Assembly (NCBI GenBank): GCA_017965445.1
Contig: JAGCPZ010000076.1
Coordinates: 1-64,000, forward strand
DNA from: Fibrobacter sp.
Lineage (GTDB): Bacteria > Fibrobacterota > Fibrobacteria > Fibrobacterales > Fibrobacteraceae
DNA length: 64,000 nucleotides
Direction of reading: 5' to 3'
Below the pieces are notes generated by a model, which saw nothing but the letters and a program-made list of their open reading frames with translations, made no database searches and was not told the DNA's origin. The first letter of the stretch is position 1; every line of letters begins with the position of its first letter. This document shows positions 48,481-57,067 of this stretch, piece after piece. The position numbers were made by a program, and so were the translations under genes.

Positions 48481-48509
48481 TTGAAACGTTAGTAAAATTT
48501 TGTTAATAT
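48481..48509 (+). promoter_or_regulatory. Near-consensus promoter for the 20-codon gene
   Basis: TTGAAA (48481-48486) and TAATAT (48504-48509) with exactly 17 bases between; one of the best sigma-70-type promoters in the window. It lies 28 bases before the ATG at 48537. Confidence 0.6.
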
Positions 48510-48536
48510 TGGCGCCGTCAAAAACAAGGAGTCTAA

Positions 48537-48599
48537 ATGTACTGCATTCTCGCCGCCCTCTTGGTCAAGAGCTTTAAAAAGTACGCTAAGCGCGCCTAA
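48537..48599 (+). CDS. Possible 20-residue membrane or cationic miniprotein
   Basis: ATG TAC TGC ... TAA, 20 codons. The product has a short hydrophobic half (MYCILAALLV) followed by a basic half (KSFKKYAKRA). Ribosome site AAGGAG is 8 bases before ATG, a strong promoter is at 48481-48509 and a terminator follows at 48631-48658, so this is a complete mini-transcription unit. The peptide looks like a membrane-inserting helix with a positive tail. It could also be the leader of a regulatory RNA. No family was recognised and coding is not proven. Confidence 0.5.
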   Translation: MYCILAALLVKSFKKYAKRA

Positions 48600-48627
48600 T
48601 TTTTAAAGGATGATTAAGAAAAAAGAA

Positions 48628-48660
48628 AATGGTCTCGGATTTCCGAGCCTTTTTTTATTT
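48628..48660 (+). terminator. Terminator of the 20-codon gene
   Basis: GGTCTCGGA-TTT-CCGAGCC followed by TTTTTTTA. Confidence 0.75.
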
Positions 48661-48709
48661 GGGAGTAATTTGAAAGATTCTTTCACAAATTTGGAATTAT
48701 ATTTGAACC

Positions 48710-50683
48710 ATGCGATATGGTGATTTAACTTCTTTCCAGACCGGCGTAGCCGTCCCTCTTTTCAGTCTTCACAGCAAGCACAGCATTGGCATTGGCGAAT
48801 TCCTGGACTTGATTCCGTTTGCCCAGTGGTCCAAGTATTGCGGGTTCAATATCATCCAGCTTTTGCCCGTAAACGATACGGGTTCTGAGTCGAGCCCTTA
48901 CAGTGCCCGCAGCGCGTTTGCGTTGAATCCCGTCTTTATCAACGTGCAGTCTGTCGATGGGGCCACGGAATTTGAAAGCGAAATTGAAAGCGCACGGGAA
49001 GAGTTCGCTGGCATCAAGCGCGTGGATTATTATCGCATTACCTCATGGAAACGTTCGATTCTCCGCAAGATTTTCGATTTCCGCTACGACCAGCTCAAGT
49101 CTTCGAAGAAACTCCTTGCTTGGGTCGATAAGAACGCCTGGGTCAAGTCCTACTGCGTCTATTGCACGCTGAAGGCCCAGAACGGCGAGGCGAGCTGGAA
49201 GGACTGGAAAAAGTACCAGAACCCCTCCGCTGCCGATGTCGATAAGCTCTGGATGAAAAATTACAGGGATACGCTGTTTCAGGCGTGGATGCAATATACT
49301 GCCGAGGGGCAGTTTACCGCCGCCGTGAACGAAATCTCCAAGCTGGGGCTCCGCTTGAAGGGCGACGTGCCTATCCTCATTAACGAGGACAGTGCCGATG
49401 TCTGGTTCGACCGCAAGTATTTCTCGCTTGCCGACCGCGCGGGCGCGCCTCCTGACATGTTCAGCTACGGCGGCCAGAACTGGGGATTCCCGACTTACCG
49501 CTGGGATGTCCTCGAAGCGGACGACTTTGGATGGTGGCGCCGCCGCTTGGCCCAAGCGAGCAAGTTCTACCATGCGTACCGCATTGACCACGTGCTGGGC
49601 TTCTTCCGTATCTGGGCAATTCCCGAAAACGAGGTCACGGGCATTCTCGGGCGTTTCCAGCCCTCGATTCCACTCACGTGGGATGTGCTCCGCAATGCAG
49701 GTTTCTGCCGTGAAACGCTGGAATATCTGCGTCGTCCGAATTTCTCTGTCGATCAGTTGCGTGAATTCCTGGGCAATGAAACGGACAGGCTTATATCGCG
49801 TTATTTTGAAAATTTGCCGGGTAAGTTCGACCGCTTTGTCATCAAGCCGGAGTTCTTGTCCGAACGCGCCATTGTCTCGTTGGAAGAACCGCAGGAAGTC
49901 AAGGACTCCATGCTCCGTGTCTATTGGAACCGCGTGTTCATCCCGACGGGTGACGAAAACACTTATTATCCGTACTGGTATTGGTACAACCAGCCGGTGC
50001 TCTTTACGCTCCCGCAGAACGAGCAGCAAAAGTTGCATGAATTGATTGGCCAGAACGAGCAGGCTCAGAATGCGCTTTGGGAACAGAATGCGATGAAGCT
50101 TCTGTCTGTGCTTGCGAACGAGACGGACATGCTGGTCTGTGCCGAAGACCTAGGGGCCGTGCCGCCCTGCGTGCCGTCCGTGCTCAAAAAGCTGAATATC
50201 ATGTCGTTGCGTATTGAACGCTGGGCCCGCGACTGGAACGTCCCGTATTCCCCGTATTACAACATGGAAGACTATCCGCGTCTCTCGGTTTGCACCACGA
50301 GCTGCCACGATACATCGACGTTACGCGGGCTTTGGGAAGAGGCCGATTTCGACAAGGCGTTCTACTGGTCGCACGCGCAGATGCCGGGAGTCGCACCCGA
50401 AAAGCTTACGCCGCCGGTGGTACGCGACATTCTCGCTCATGTGTTTAAGGCAAATAGTTTGTTCTGTATTCCGCCAATCCAGGATTATCTCGCTCTTTCA
50501 TCATCGCTTTCTGAATGCGACCCGAAGGAAGAGCGCGTCAATATTCCGGGGACGGTCGGCGGCAACAACTGGACCTACCGTACACCGTGCAGTCTCGAAG
50601 ACTTGCTCGCAAATCTGGGCTTGATTTCGGAGATTGGCAAACTTGTCGAAGACCGTAGAAACCGTGCTTTGTGGAAGATTTAG
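48710..50683 (+). CDS. malQ: 4-alpha-glucanotransferase (MalQ, GH77)
   Basis: Length is 657 aa. Transfers maltooligosaccharide pieces between alpha-1,4-glucans. Signs of GH77: GVAVPLFSLHSKHSIGIGEFLDL, LQLLPVNDTG-type (QLLPVNDTGSESSPYSARSAFALNPVFI), KGDVPILINEDSADVW, YRIDHVLGFFRIW with the nucleophile Asp, CAEDLGAVPPCVPSVL with the acid/base Glu, SVCTTSCHDTSTLRGLWEE with the third Asp, and the C-terminal INIPGTVGGNNWTYRTP (residues about 610-630). No signal peptide, so cytoplasmic. Probably works with the GH13 enzyme downstream on glycogen or maltodextrin. It starts 50 bases beyond the mini-gene terminator. Confidence 0.95.
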   Translation: MRYGDLTSFQTGVAVPLFSLHSKHSIGIGEFLDLIPFAQWSKYCGFNIIQLLPVNDTGSESSPYSARSAFALNPVFINVQSVDGATEFESEIESAREEFAGIKRVDYYRITSWKRSILRKIFDFRYDQLKSSKKLLAWVDKNAWVKSYCVYCTLKAQNGEASWKDWKKYQNPSAADVDKLWMKNYRDTLFQAWMQYTAEGQFTAAVNEISKLGLRLKGDVPILINEDSADVWFDRKYFSLADRAGAPPDMFSYGGQNWGFPTYRWDVLEADDFGWWRRRLAQASKFYHAYRIDHVLGFFRIWAIPENEVTGILGRFQPSIPLTWDVLRNAGFCRETLEYLRRPNFSVDQLREFLGNETDRLISRYFENLPGKFDRFVIKPEFLSERAIVSLEEPQEVKDSMLRVYWNRVFIPTGDENTYYPYWYWYNQPVLFTLPQNEQQKLHELIGQNEQAQNALWEQNAMKLLSVLANETDMLVCAEDLGAVPPCVPSVLKKLNIMSLRIERWARDWNVPYSPYYNMEDYPRLSVCTTSCHDTSTLRGLWEEADFDKAFYWSHAQMPGVAPEKLTPPVVRDILAHVFKANSLFCIPPIQDYLALSSSLSECDPKEERVNIPGTVGGNNWTYRTPCSLEDLLANLGLISEIGKLVEDRRNRALWKI

Positions 50684-50698
50684 GAGGTTTGAGGTCGC

Positions 50699-50835
50699 TT
50701 CGCGACAGTTAGGAGTTCTGAGTTACTAGGGCGACTTCGTCGCAGTTCTAAGTTTGAAGTTACTAGTTACTAGAGATGTTCTTAATGCAAATTCTATTAA
50801 CTAGTAACTATTAACTAGTAACTACTAACTAACTT
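50699..50835. repeat. TAGTAAC heptamer palindromic array D
   Basis: Left part with CAGTTAGGAGTTCTGAGTTACTAG and GTTACTAGTTACTAGAG, a spacer, then ATTAACTAGTAACTATTAACTAGTAACTAC. Sits between malQ and the GH13 gene. Confidence 0.8.
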
Positions 50836-50854
50836 CACTACGTTTCAATTTGCT

Positions 50855-52114
50855 ATGACTTTTCCTGCTTGGGTTAAAGACGCTGTTTTCTACCAAATCT
50901 TCCCGGACCGCTTTTGCCGCAGTTCGCGTTATAAGGCTGTTGGAAAATTTGTAGAATGGGGGAGTAAGCCCACCCGTGAAAACATGTTCGGCGGAAACCT
51001 CGCCGGGATTACGGACAAGCTAGAGTATATTGCGTCGCTGGGTGTGACGGCACTTTACCTTTGCCCGATTTTCAAGAGCAATTCCAACCACCGCTACCAT
51101 ACGGTCGATTACTTTGAAATCGACCCGGTGCTGGGGACGCTCAAGGATTTTGACAGGCTTGTCAAGAAAGCGCACAAACTTGGACTTCGCGTGATTTTGG
51201 ACGGCGTGTTCAATCACTGCTCGCGTGGATTCTTCCAGTTCAACAGCTTGATGGAACTCGGCAAGAATTCCCCGTATGTCGATTGGTTCCATGTGCATGG
51301 CTGGCCGCTCCATGCGTATTCCGGCAAGCCCAATTACGATTGCTGGTGGGGGTTCCCGGCGCTCCCGAAGTTCAATACCGACAATCCCGACGTTCGCGAA
51401 TACCTTTTCTCGGTGGGCGAGTACTGGATGAAACGCGGTATTGATGGCTGGCGCCTGGATGTGCCGAACGAGATTGACGACGATAGCTTTTGGCAGGAGT
51501 TCCGCCGCCGCATCAAGGCGATTAATCCGGAAGCGTATATCGTCGGCGAGATTTGGGACGAACCCTCGCGCTGGCTCAAGGGCGACCAGTTTGACGGTGT
51601 GATGAACTACCCGTTGCGTCGGGCCGTCCTTGCGTATCTCTTTGACGAAAAGCCGATAAACTTGGCCGCGTTTGCGAAACGGCTCCGTGAGGCGTTCCCT
51701 GCAGGGCGCTTTGGCGTGCCGATGAACTTGCTGGGGAGTCACGATACTATCCGTCTCGCGTCGTTACCGTGCAGCAACCTGCAGCGGGTTAAGCTTGCGC
51801 TTGCGATACTCTTCTTTCTGCCGGGCGCTCCGTGTATTTATTATGGTGACGAAATCGGCATGGAAGGCGGCAAGGATCCCGACAACCGCAGGTCTTTCCC
51901 GTGGGATAAACTTTCTGACGGTCGCCGCAGCCCTGTTTTCCGTTTTTTGAACGAACTTGTTGCGCTCCGGAACAGGGAACGCGTGTTGCGCGATGGCACT
52001 TTGGATATCGTCTATAGTTCCCGTCATTTGTGTATTGTGCGCACCCTCGGCCGGAAGAAGATGACGCTTGTTGTTTCGGCTGCCAAACCCGATCCGTTGT
52101 TTGAAATTAAGTAA
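50855..52114 (+). CDS. GH13 alpha-amylase family glucosidase (neopullulanase-like)
   Basis: Length is 419 aa. GH13 landmarks: VFYQIFPDRFCRS, GGNLAGITDKLEYIASLGVTALYLCPIFKS, VILDGVFNHCSRGF (conserved region I), GIDGWRLDVPNEID (region II, nucleophile Asp), YIVGEIWDEPSRWL (region III, acid/base Glu), LLGSHDTIRL (region IV, Asp), IYYGDEIGMEGGKDPDNRR. The last phrase and YQIFPDRF are typical of the cyclomaltodextrinase/neopullulanase group (GH13_20), but the N-terminal domain of that group is absent. No signal peptide: a cytoplasmic alpha-glucan hydrolase. Companion of malQ, though separated by repeat array D. Confidence 0.92.
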   Translation: MTFPAWVKDAVFYQIFPDRFCRSSRYKAVGKFVEWGSKPTRENMFGGNLAGITDKLEYIASLGVTALYLCPIFKSNSNHRYHTVDYFEIDPVLGTLKDFDRLVKKAHKLGLRVILDGVFNHCSRGFFQFNSLMELGKNSPYVDWFHVHGWPLHAYSGKPNYDCWWGFPALPKFNTDNPDVREYLFSVGEYWMKRGIDGWRLDVPNEIDDDSFWQEFRRRIKAINPEAYIVGEIWDEPSRWLKGDQFDGVMNYPLRRAVLAYLFDEKPINLAAFAKRLREAFPAGRFGVPMNLLGSHDTIRLASLPCSNLQRVKLALAILFFLPGAPCIYYGDEIGMEGGKDPDNRRSFPWDKLSDGRRSPVFRFLNELVALRNRERVLRDGTLDIVYSSRHLCIVRTLGRKKMTLVVSAAKPDPLFEIK

Positions 52115-52194
52115 ACAGTAAGCCTTCTTGCAGCAGGAAAGGTGGTGCCCGCTCGGTGGCGGGCATGACATTTCACCTTTTTATACCTAAAATT

Positions 52195-52230
52195 CCTTCC
52201 TACTTCCTACTTCCTACCTCCTACTTTTCT
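52195..52230. repeat. Short CCTACTT tandem repeat before secDF
   Basis: CCTTCCTACTTCCTACTTCC and TACCTCCTACTTTT: about five copies of a 7-bp unit, related in length to the TAGTAAC arrays but different in sequence. Confidence 0.6.
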
Positions 52231-52278
52231 ATCTTTGTCGCCGCACTAGTATGTTGAATGCCTTTTAAGGGATCACAA

Positions 52279-54912
52279 ATGAATAAACATAAATTCGGCT
52301 TGCGAGAATTCGTCATTCTTGCTGTCATCATTCTTTCGGCCTACTCTGTATGGCCTTCTATTCAGGTTCACTCCAAGAAGGGGGAAGTGAAGAAGACTTT
52401 CCTCAAGGAAAATCCGAAGCTCGGGGCAAGTTCCATTAACTTTGGCTTGGACCTTGCCGGTGGTACCAGCATCACGCTGCAGATTGATAAGTCCAGCCTC
52501 AAGGATGGCGACGATATCAAGGACATTCAGGCTCAGTCCCTCGAAATCATCCGTAACCGCGTTGACCAATACGGTCTTTCCGAACCGCAGATTTCTCCGA
52601 CCGGTGACGACCGAATTGTCGTTGAACTGGCTGGTGTGGACGACTCTACGGCAAAGGCGCTTGTGGGTTCTACCGCTAAGCTTGAATTCAAGATTCTTGC
52701 CGAATCTGAAAAGTTTGCGCAGGTGGTTAGCCTGATTGATGGCTACCTCACTCGCCAGACGACCGACATCGCTGCTGATTCCGTTGTGACGGACTCGACC
52801 AAGAAGGATTCTGCCAAGACGGATTCTGCGAAGAAGGAAACCCTGTCTGATGAAGAACTTCTCGCTGGCGGCGTTGCTAAGACTGAAACTGCTGAAAAGA
52901 AGGATTCCGCTGTTGCTGAGTCCGAGGCCGCTCCGGCAGACGTGGTCGGACAGTCGCTTTCCTCTTTCTTCATCTCTTTTGGCAATGGCGGTTTCATTGC
53001 TGAAGAAAGCGTCGAAAAGGTGAAAAAGCTCCTCGAAACGGATGGCGTCCAGAAGCTCATTCCGCGTGATGTCGCATTCGCTTTCGGTAGCGGTCTTGAA
53101 AAGCTCCGCCGCGACTCCAAGGTCAAGGCCAAGCGCCTTTACCTCCTCCGCCGCCGTGCCGAAATGGGCGGTGACGATATTACGGATGCTCGTCCGTACC
53201 GTGTCAGTGACGGTGTAAGCGCCGGTGAAGTCGCTGTGAACCTCCGCTTTGGCGGTATCGGTCCTAAGAAGTTCTCCGCTGTGACGGCTGCAAACGTCGG
53301 CAAGCAGATGGCCATCGTTCTTGATAACCAGGTCATCAGCGCTCCGGTCATCCGTGACCGTATCCCGAACGGCGAAGCCCAGATTACCGGTCTCGAAGAC
53401 ATGGCCGAAGCAAACCGCCTCGCTGTCGTGTTGAAGGCTGGTGCCCTCAAGGCCCCGATGCAGATTATCGAAAGCCGTACCGTCGGTGCTACCCTCGGTG
53501 AAGAAAACATTGTCCAGGGCTTCGGCTCCGGTGCAATCGGCCTCTTGATCTGCTTGGTGTTCATGGTGGCCTACTACCGCCTCGGTGGCTTGATTGCAAG
53601 TATCGGCGTGATGATTAACGCCCTTGTGACTGCTGCCGTGATGTCTGTGTTTAACGCAACGCTTACTCTTCCGGGTATTGCTGGCTTCATCCTCGTCGTC
53701 GGTATGTCTCTTGACGCGAACGTGATTATTTACGAACGTATCCGTGAAGAACTCAAGAACGGCCTCACCGCTCGCGCCGCTGTCGCGAAGGGTTACGAAC
53801 GAGCTTTCAGCGCCATCTTGGACTCCAACTTGACGACGGTTTTGACGGGTCTTATTTTGTACAAAATCGGTACAGGCTCTGTCAAGGGTTTCGGTCTTAC
53901 GCTTACTATCGGTATTCTCACGTCCCTCTTCTGCGCTATCACGGTTTCCCGTGCCGTTCTCGACTGGAGACTTGCCAAGCGCGATAGAACGACGCTTTCT
54001 ATCGGTTCTGGCTTCAAGGCTTTGAACAACGCCAATCTCCCGCTCATGAAGAACCGTGGCAAGTTCAAGGCTCTCTCTTGGATTTTGATTATTGCAAGTA
54101 TCGCTTGCATCGCTGTGAAGGGCTTCGATTTCAGTATCGACTTTACGGGTGGTCAGGTCTATACGATTCAGTATCAGGATGACGCCAAGCATGAAACCGA
54201 TTTGAACAAGGCTTTGAGCAAGGCTGGCATCCAGGGTGCTCGCGTCCGCTCTCTCGGCGGTACGTCTGCCAACTCTTACCAGATTAGTGTTCGCGCTGAC
54301 GACGCCAGCTTTGAAGCTACTATGGCTAAGGCTTTCGAAGCCTCTAACCAGAAGTGCCAAATCGTGGCTAAGGACACTGTGGGTCCGACGATTGGTAAGG
54401 AACTCCGCTTCAACGCTATTTTGTCTGTGATTATCGCATGGCTCTGCATTGCCCTCTATGTGTGGGTCCGATTCGGTAAACTCGGCCTTGGCTTCGGTGT
54501 TGCTTCTGTGCTCGGCCTTATTCACGATACCATCATTACGCTCGGCTTTATCTCGGCGTTCAGCCTCTCCTTCGATGGCGCCTTGATTGCTTCGCTCCTT
54601 ACGATGATCGGTTACTCCGTGAACGACACCATCGTTAACTTCGACCGTATCCGTGAAAATACCGCTCTGTTCGGCTCTGCCAACTATGAACGTACAATCA
54701 ATAGCTCTTTGAACCAGTGCTTCAGCCGTACGGTGATTACCTCTCTCACGACTCTCTTCGTTTGCGTGGTGCTCGCTGTTATGGGTGGTTCCTCCATCCG
54801 CGACTTCGGCTTGGTACAGTGCTTCGGTATTCTTATCGGTACTTACTCTTCTGTGTGCGTCTGCTCTCCGATCGTTCTCTGGTGGAGCAAGAAGTTCAAG
54901 AAGGGTGTGTAG
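52279..54912 (+). CDS. secDF: SecD-SecF fusion protein translocase component
   Basis: Length is 877 aa from ATG 52279 (AAGGGAT upstream; an in-frame ATG at 52258 is also possible). SecD half: GLDLAGGTSITLQID, RVDQYGLSEPQI, VELAGVDD, AGALKAPMQIIESRTVGATLGEENIVQGFGSGAIGLL, PGIAGFILVVGMSLDANVIIYERIREEL. SecF half begins near residue 570: IDFTGGQVYTIQY and IGYSVNDTIVNFDRIRENT, ending with INSSLNQCFSRTVITSLTTLF. A Lys/Thr/Asp/Ser/Ala insert (about residues 165-225, KKDSAKTDSAKKE) lies in the periplasmic P1 domain. SecDF uses the proton gradient to pull proteins out of SecYEG. A terminator follows. Confidence 0.95.
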   Translation: MNKHKFGLREFVILAVIILSAYSVWPSIQVHSKKGEVKKTFLKENPKLGASSINFGLDLAGGTSITLQIDKSSLKDGDDIKDIQAQSLEIIRNRVDQYGLSEPQISPTGDDRIVVELAGVDDSTAKALVGSTAKLEFKILAESEKFAQVVSLIDGYLTRQTTDIAADSVVTDSTKKDSAKTDSAKKETLSDEELLAGGVAKTETAEKKDSAVAESEAAPADVVGQSLSSFFISFGNGGFIAEESVEKVKKLLETDGVQKLIPRDVAFAFGSGLEKLRRDSKVKAKRLYLLRRRAEMGGDDITDARPYRVSDGVSAGEVAVNLRFGGIGPKKFSAVTAANVGKQMAIVLDNQVISAPVIRDRIPNGEAQITGLEDMAEANRLAVVLKAGALKAPMQIIESRTVGATLGEENIVQGFGSGAIGLLICLVFMVAYYRLGGLIASIGVMINALVTAAVMSVFNATLTLPGIAGFILVVGMSLDANVIIYERIREELKNGLTARAAVAKGYERAFSAILDSNLTTVLTGLILYKIGTGSVKGFGLTLTIGILTSLFCAITVSRAVLDWRLAKRDRTTLSIGSGFKALNNANLPLMKNRGKFKALSWILIIASIACIAVKGFDFSIDFTGGQVYTIQYQDDAKHETDLNKALSKAGIQGARVRSLGGTSANSYQISVRADDASFEATMAKAFEASNQKCQIVAKDTVGPTIGKELRFNAILSVIIAWLCIALYVWVRFGKLGLGFGVASVLGLIHDTIITLGFISAFSLSFDGALIASLLTMIGYSVNDTIVNFDRIRENTALFGSANYERTINSSLNQCFSRTVITSLTTLFVCVVLAVMGGSSIRDFGLVQCFGILIGTYSSVCVCSPIVLWWSKKFKKGV

Positions 54913-54960
54913 TTAGACGAAAGAACGGGCCTTCGGCCCTATAGACTAAAGACGAAAGAG

Positions 54961-54992
54961 AAATTGCCCCGGCCTAGTGCCGGGGCTTTTCT
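54961..54992 (+). terminator. Terminator after secDF
   Basis: GCCCCGGC-CTAGT-GCCGGGGC followed by TTTTCTG. A GCCCTTCGGCCC stem lies just before at 54930. Confidence 0.75.
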
Positions 54993-55017
54993 GTTGGATA
55001 ACGGTTGTTTGCAAAAT

Positions 55018-55050
55018 GAAAGGGGCGCAGCTCGCCCCCTTGTTTTTGAA
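55018..55050 (+). terminator. Possible second terminator
   Basis: AGGGGCG-CAGCT-CGCCCCCTT followed by GTTTTTG. Confidence 0.5.
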
Positions 55051-55170
55051 AATGGAACATTTTATATTATAGAAACCACCTTAGTAGTGTGTTGCCGGGT
55101 TTCACCAGTCTTGTGATGCTCCAGAGTTAATAAATCCATTACTTATTATGAAATAACAAAGGACAAGGCT

Positions 55171-55389
55171 ATGGCTAGACCGATTCGTGAAACTCCGATT
55201 TTATTTGGCGAGGATGCTCGTCGTTTTCTAGAGGCGATGCAGAATGTGCAACCGGAACCTCCGGAAGTTCGTGCCCGCGTTTTGCAGGATTACGAACTGA
55301 TGAAAAAGGCTTATGAACGTGGTATGGCTAAAATGCGTGCCCGAGAAGAAGCCAATGGAGGTGATGATCCATGTTTCAAAACAGTATAG
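55171..55389 (+). CDS. Small protein paired with GNAT enzyme (putative antitoxin, copy 2)
   Basis: Length is 72 aa. Begins MARPIRETPILFGEDARRF, the same opening as the protein at 25302-25544, then ESLEAMQNVQPEPPEVRARVLQD-type helices (LEAMQNVQPEPPEVRARVLQDYELMKKAYERGMAKMRAREEANGG). Overlaps the GNAT gene by 19 bases. GGACAAGG lies 8-12 bases upstream. As for copy 1, the antitoxin role is a guess from pairing and size. Confidence 0.75.
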   Translation: MARPIRETPILFGEDARRFLEAMQNVQPEPPEVRARVLQDYELMKKAYERGMAKMRAREEANGGDDPCFKTV

Positions 55390-55931
55390 ATAAATCCCAT
55401 CTCGATTTTGTTCGTTTGCGGTTTGGAAAAAACATTAAACAATTTGATTGTGGAGATAAGGATTTAAACGATTTCATTCTCAGGCGTGCTCCTGAATTTC
55501 AAAAACACCTGCTGTCGGTTAGCTACGCTTGTGTTGACGTTGACGATGCAAGTAAGGTTTATGCTTATTGCAGTCTTGCCAATGACAAGGTTGCCGTGGG
55601 TGATTTCAAGGACAAGACCGAATTCAACCGTTTCCGTAAAAAACTAGGATTCCCGAATGAAAAGCGCTTGAAAAGCTACCCTGCGGTCAAGTTGTGTCGG
55701 CTCGGCGTTGATAAATCTGCAAAAGGACATCAAATCGGTACGACTGTTTTAAATTACATCAAGGCGATGTTCGTATTCGAAAATAAGACCGGTTGCCGAT
55801 TCTTGACTGTTGATGCGTATCTGGATGCGGTTCCGTTTTACGTGAAAAATGGATTTCGGTTCATGAACACAGATGATGACGACCCGCATACTCGATTGAT
55901 GTTTTTCGACTTGATGAAACTGGTGGCGTAA
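55371..55931 (+). CDS. GNAT acetyltransferase (copy 2)
   Basis: Length is 186 aa. Matches copy 1 (24787-25344) along its full length: FDCGDKDLNDFI, SYACVDVDDASKVYAYCSLANDKV, GFPNEKRLKSYPAVKLCRLGVDKSAKGHQIGTTVLNYI, CRFLTVDAYLDAVPFYVKNGFRFMN and DDDPHTRLMFFDLMKLVA. The acetyl-CoA loop here is KGHQIGTT, so the G-x-G/A part is kept loosely (G..GT). Start overlaps the partner gene by 19 bases. A terminator hairpin follows at 55943-55972. The module probably duplicated or arrived twice. Confidence 0.8.
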   Translation: MFQNSIDKSHLDFVRLRFGKNIKQFDCGDKDLNDFILRRAPEFQKHLLSVSYACVDVDDASKVYAYCSLANDKVAVGDFKDKTEFNRFRKKLGFPNEKRLKSYPAVKLCRLGVDKSAKGHQIGTTVLNYIKAMFVFENKTGCRFLTVDAYLDAVPFYVKNGFRFMNTDDDDPHTRLMFFDLMKLVA

Positions 55932-55942
55932 ATAGACGATAG

Positions 55943-55973
55943 CCCCGGCTTTGCCGGGGCTTTTCTGTTGAAT
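55943..55973 (+). terminator. Terminator after GNAT copy 2
   Basis: AGCCCCGGC-TTT-GCCGGGGC followed by TTTTCTG. Confidence 0.75.
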
Positions 55974-55987
55974 GAATAAAAAAGCTT

Positions 55988-56018
55988 TTTTCTAGTAACT
56001 AATAACTAGTAACTATCG
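55988..56018. repeat. TAGTAAC heptamer array E (short)
   Basis: TTTTCTAGTAACTAATAACTAGTAACTATC. One-sided and shorter than the other arrays; just before corA. Confidence 0.7.
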
Positions 56019-56060
56019 ACTATTTTTCTATATTATCCCCCGTTCGATAAAGGGGGCGGT

Positions 56061-56993
56061 ATGCTCAAATATTACAAAATCGAATCCGGTCGTCTCGCGG
56101 TGGCTCCGAACGAAGAAGCCGCTGACATCGTTATGATGGGTTCTCTAAGCCAGGAACAGCGAAGCGTTCTAGTTAAGGAATATGAGATTACGGAACATAC
56201 CATAGCATCCGCATTCGACTCCGACGAACTTTCCCGTATAGAATACGACGATGATTTCACGACCATCGTGTTCAAGAAGCCCAAGAACTATTCAGCCGAA
56301 GACAATTTTCAGTTCCGCGTGGAATCCTTCGGCATATTCATTTTCAAGGACTGGGTCCTGCTTTTGACGGACACCGACATCCCCGTGATGGACGAACGCA
56401 AGTTCTCGAAAATCGATAGCCTGAACACCTTCGTGCTTCGCGTTTTGAGTTTCGCGATTTCACACTTCAACGAACACTTGAAGATAATCAACCGCATCAA
56501 CGACGATTTGGAACAGCGCCTCAACACGTCGATGGAGAACAAGTATCTCCTCTCGATGTTCAGCCTGAACAAGGGCTTGATTTACTACGTGAGCGCATTG
56601 AATAGCAACGATACACTGCTTCGCAAGTTGCAACTTGGCCGCAGCCTCAACTGGACCGAAGCCGAGCGCGAACTCCTCGAAGATATCCAGATTGAAAATG
56701 GGCAGAGCCTGCAACAGGCCAACATCTACGCCAACATTTTGACATCCATGATGGATGCCCGCGCAAGCGTCATCAACAACAACGTGAACCAGTTGATGAA
56801 AAACCTCACCATCGTGACGATTTCCATATCGCTCCCGACGTTCTTCGCAAGTTTGTTCGGCATGAACGTGAAACTCCCGTTCGGCATGAACGGCGACGCC
56901 ACCGTCGGCTCGCCCGCAGCGTTCTGGTATATCATCGTTATCTGCGTCCTCTCTGTGATTGCCTTCTTGGCCGTGTGGATGCGCAAGAAGTAA
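56061..56993 (+). CDS. corA: CorA-type magnesium transporter
   Basis: Length is 310 aa. Long N-terminal cytoplasmic domain (residues 1-245) ending in the stalk helix INNNVNQLMKNLTIVTISISLPTFFASLFGMN. The GMN selectivity motif is present (LFGMNVKLPFG), followed by an unusually Gly/Asn-rich loop (FGMNGDATVGSPAAFW) with a second GMN, then TM2 (WYIIVICVLSVIAFLAVWMRKK). Moves Mg2+ or related divalent ions down the membrane potential as a pentamer. AAGGGGGCGG precedes ATG. Single gene. Confidence 0.92.
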   Translation: MLKYYKIESGRLAVAPNEEAADIVMMGSLSQEQRSVLVKEYEITEHTIASAFDSDELSRIEYDDDFTTIVFKKPKNYSAEDNFQFRVESFGIFIFKDWVLLLTDTDIPVMDERKFSKIDSLNTFVLRVLSFAISHFNEHLKIINRINDDLEQRLNTSMENKYLLSMFSLNKGLIYYVSALNSNDTLLRKLQLGRSLNWTEAERELLEDIQIENGQSLQQANIYANILTSMMDARASVINNNVNQLMKNLTIVTISISLPTFFASLFGMNVKLPFGMNGDATVGSPAAFWYIIVICVLSVIAFLAVWMRKK

Positions 56994-57067
56994 TTTAGTT
57001 GTACTGTCAACTCTGGACTTTTTTGACCTTGTCATTCCGGCCGTAGTGCCGGAATCAGTTTTCCCCC

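Noticed and set aside
52273-54525. 750-codon open frame on the minus strand
   Set aside because: Shadow of secDF; its sequence is repetitive His/Arg/Asn-rich with no recognisable domain.
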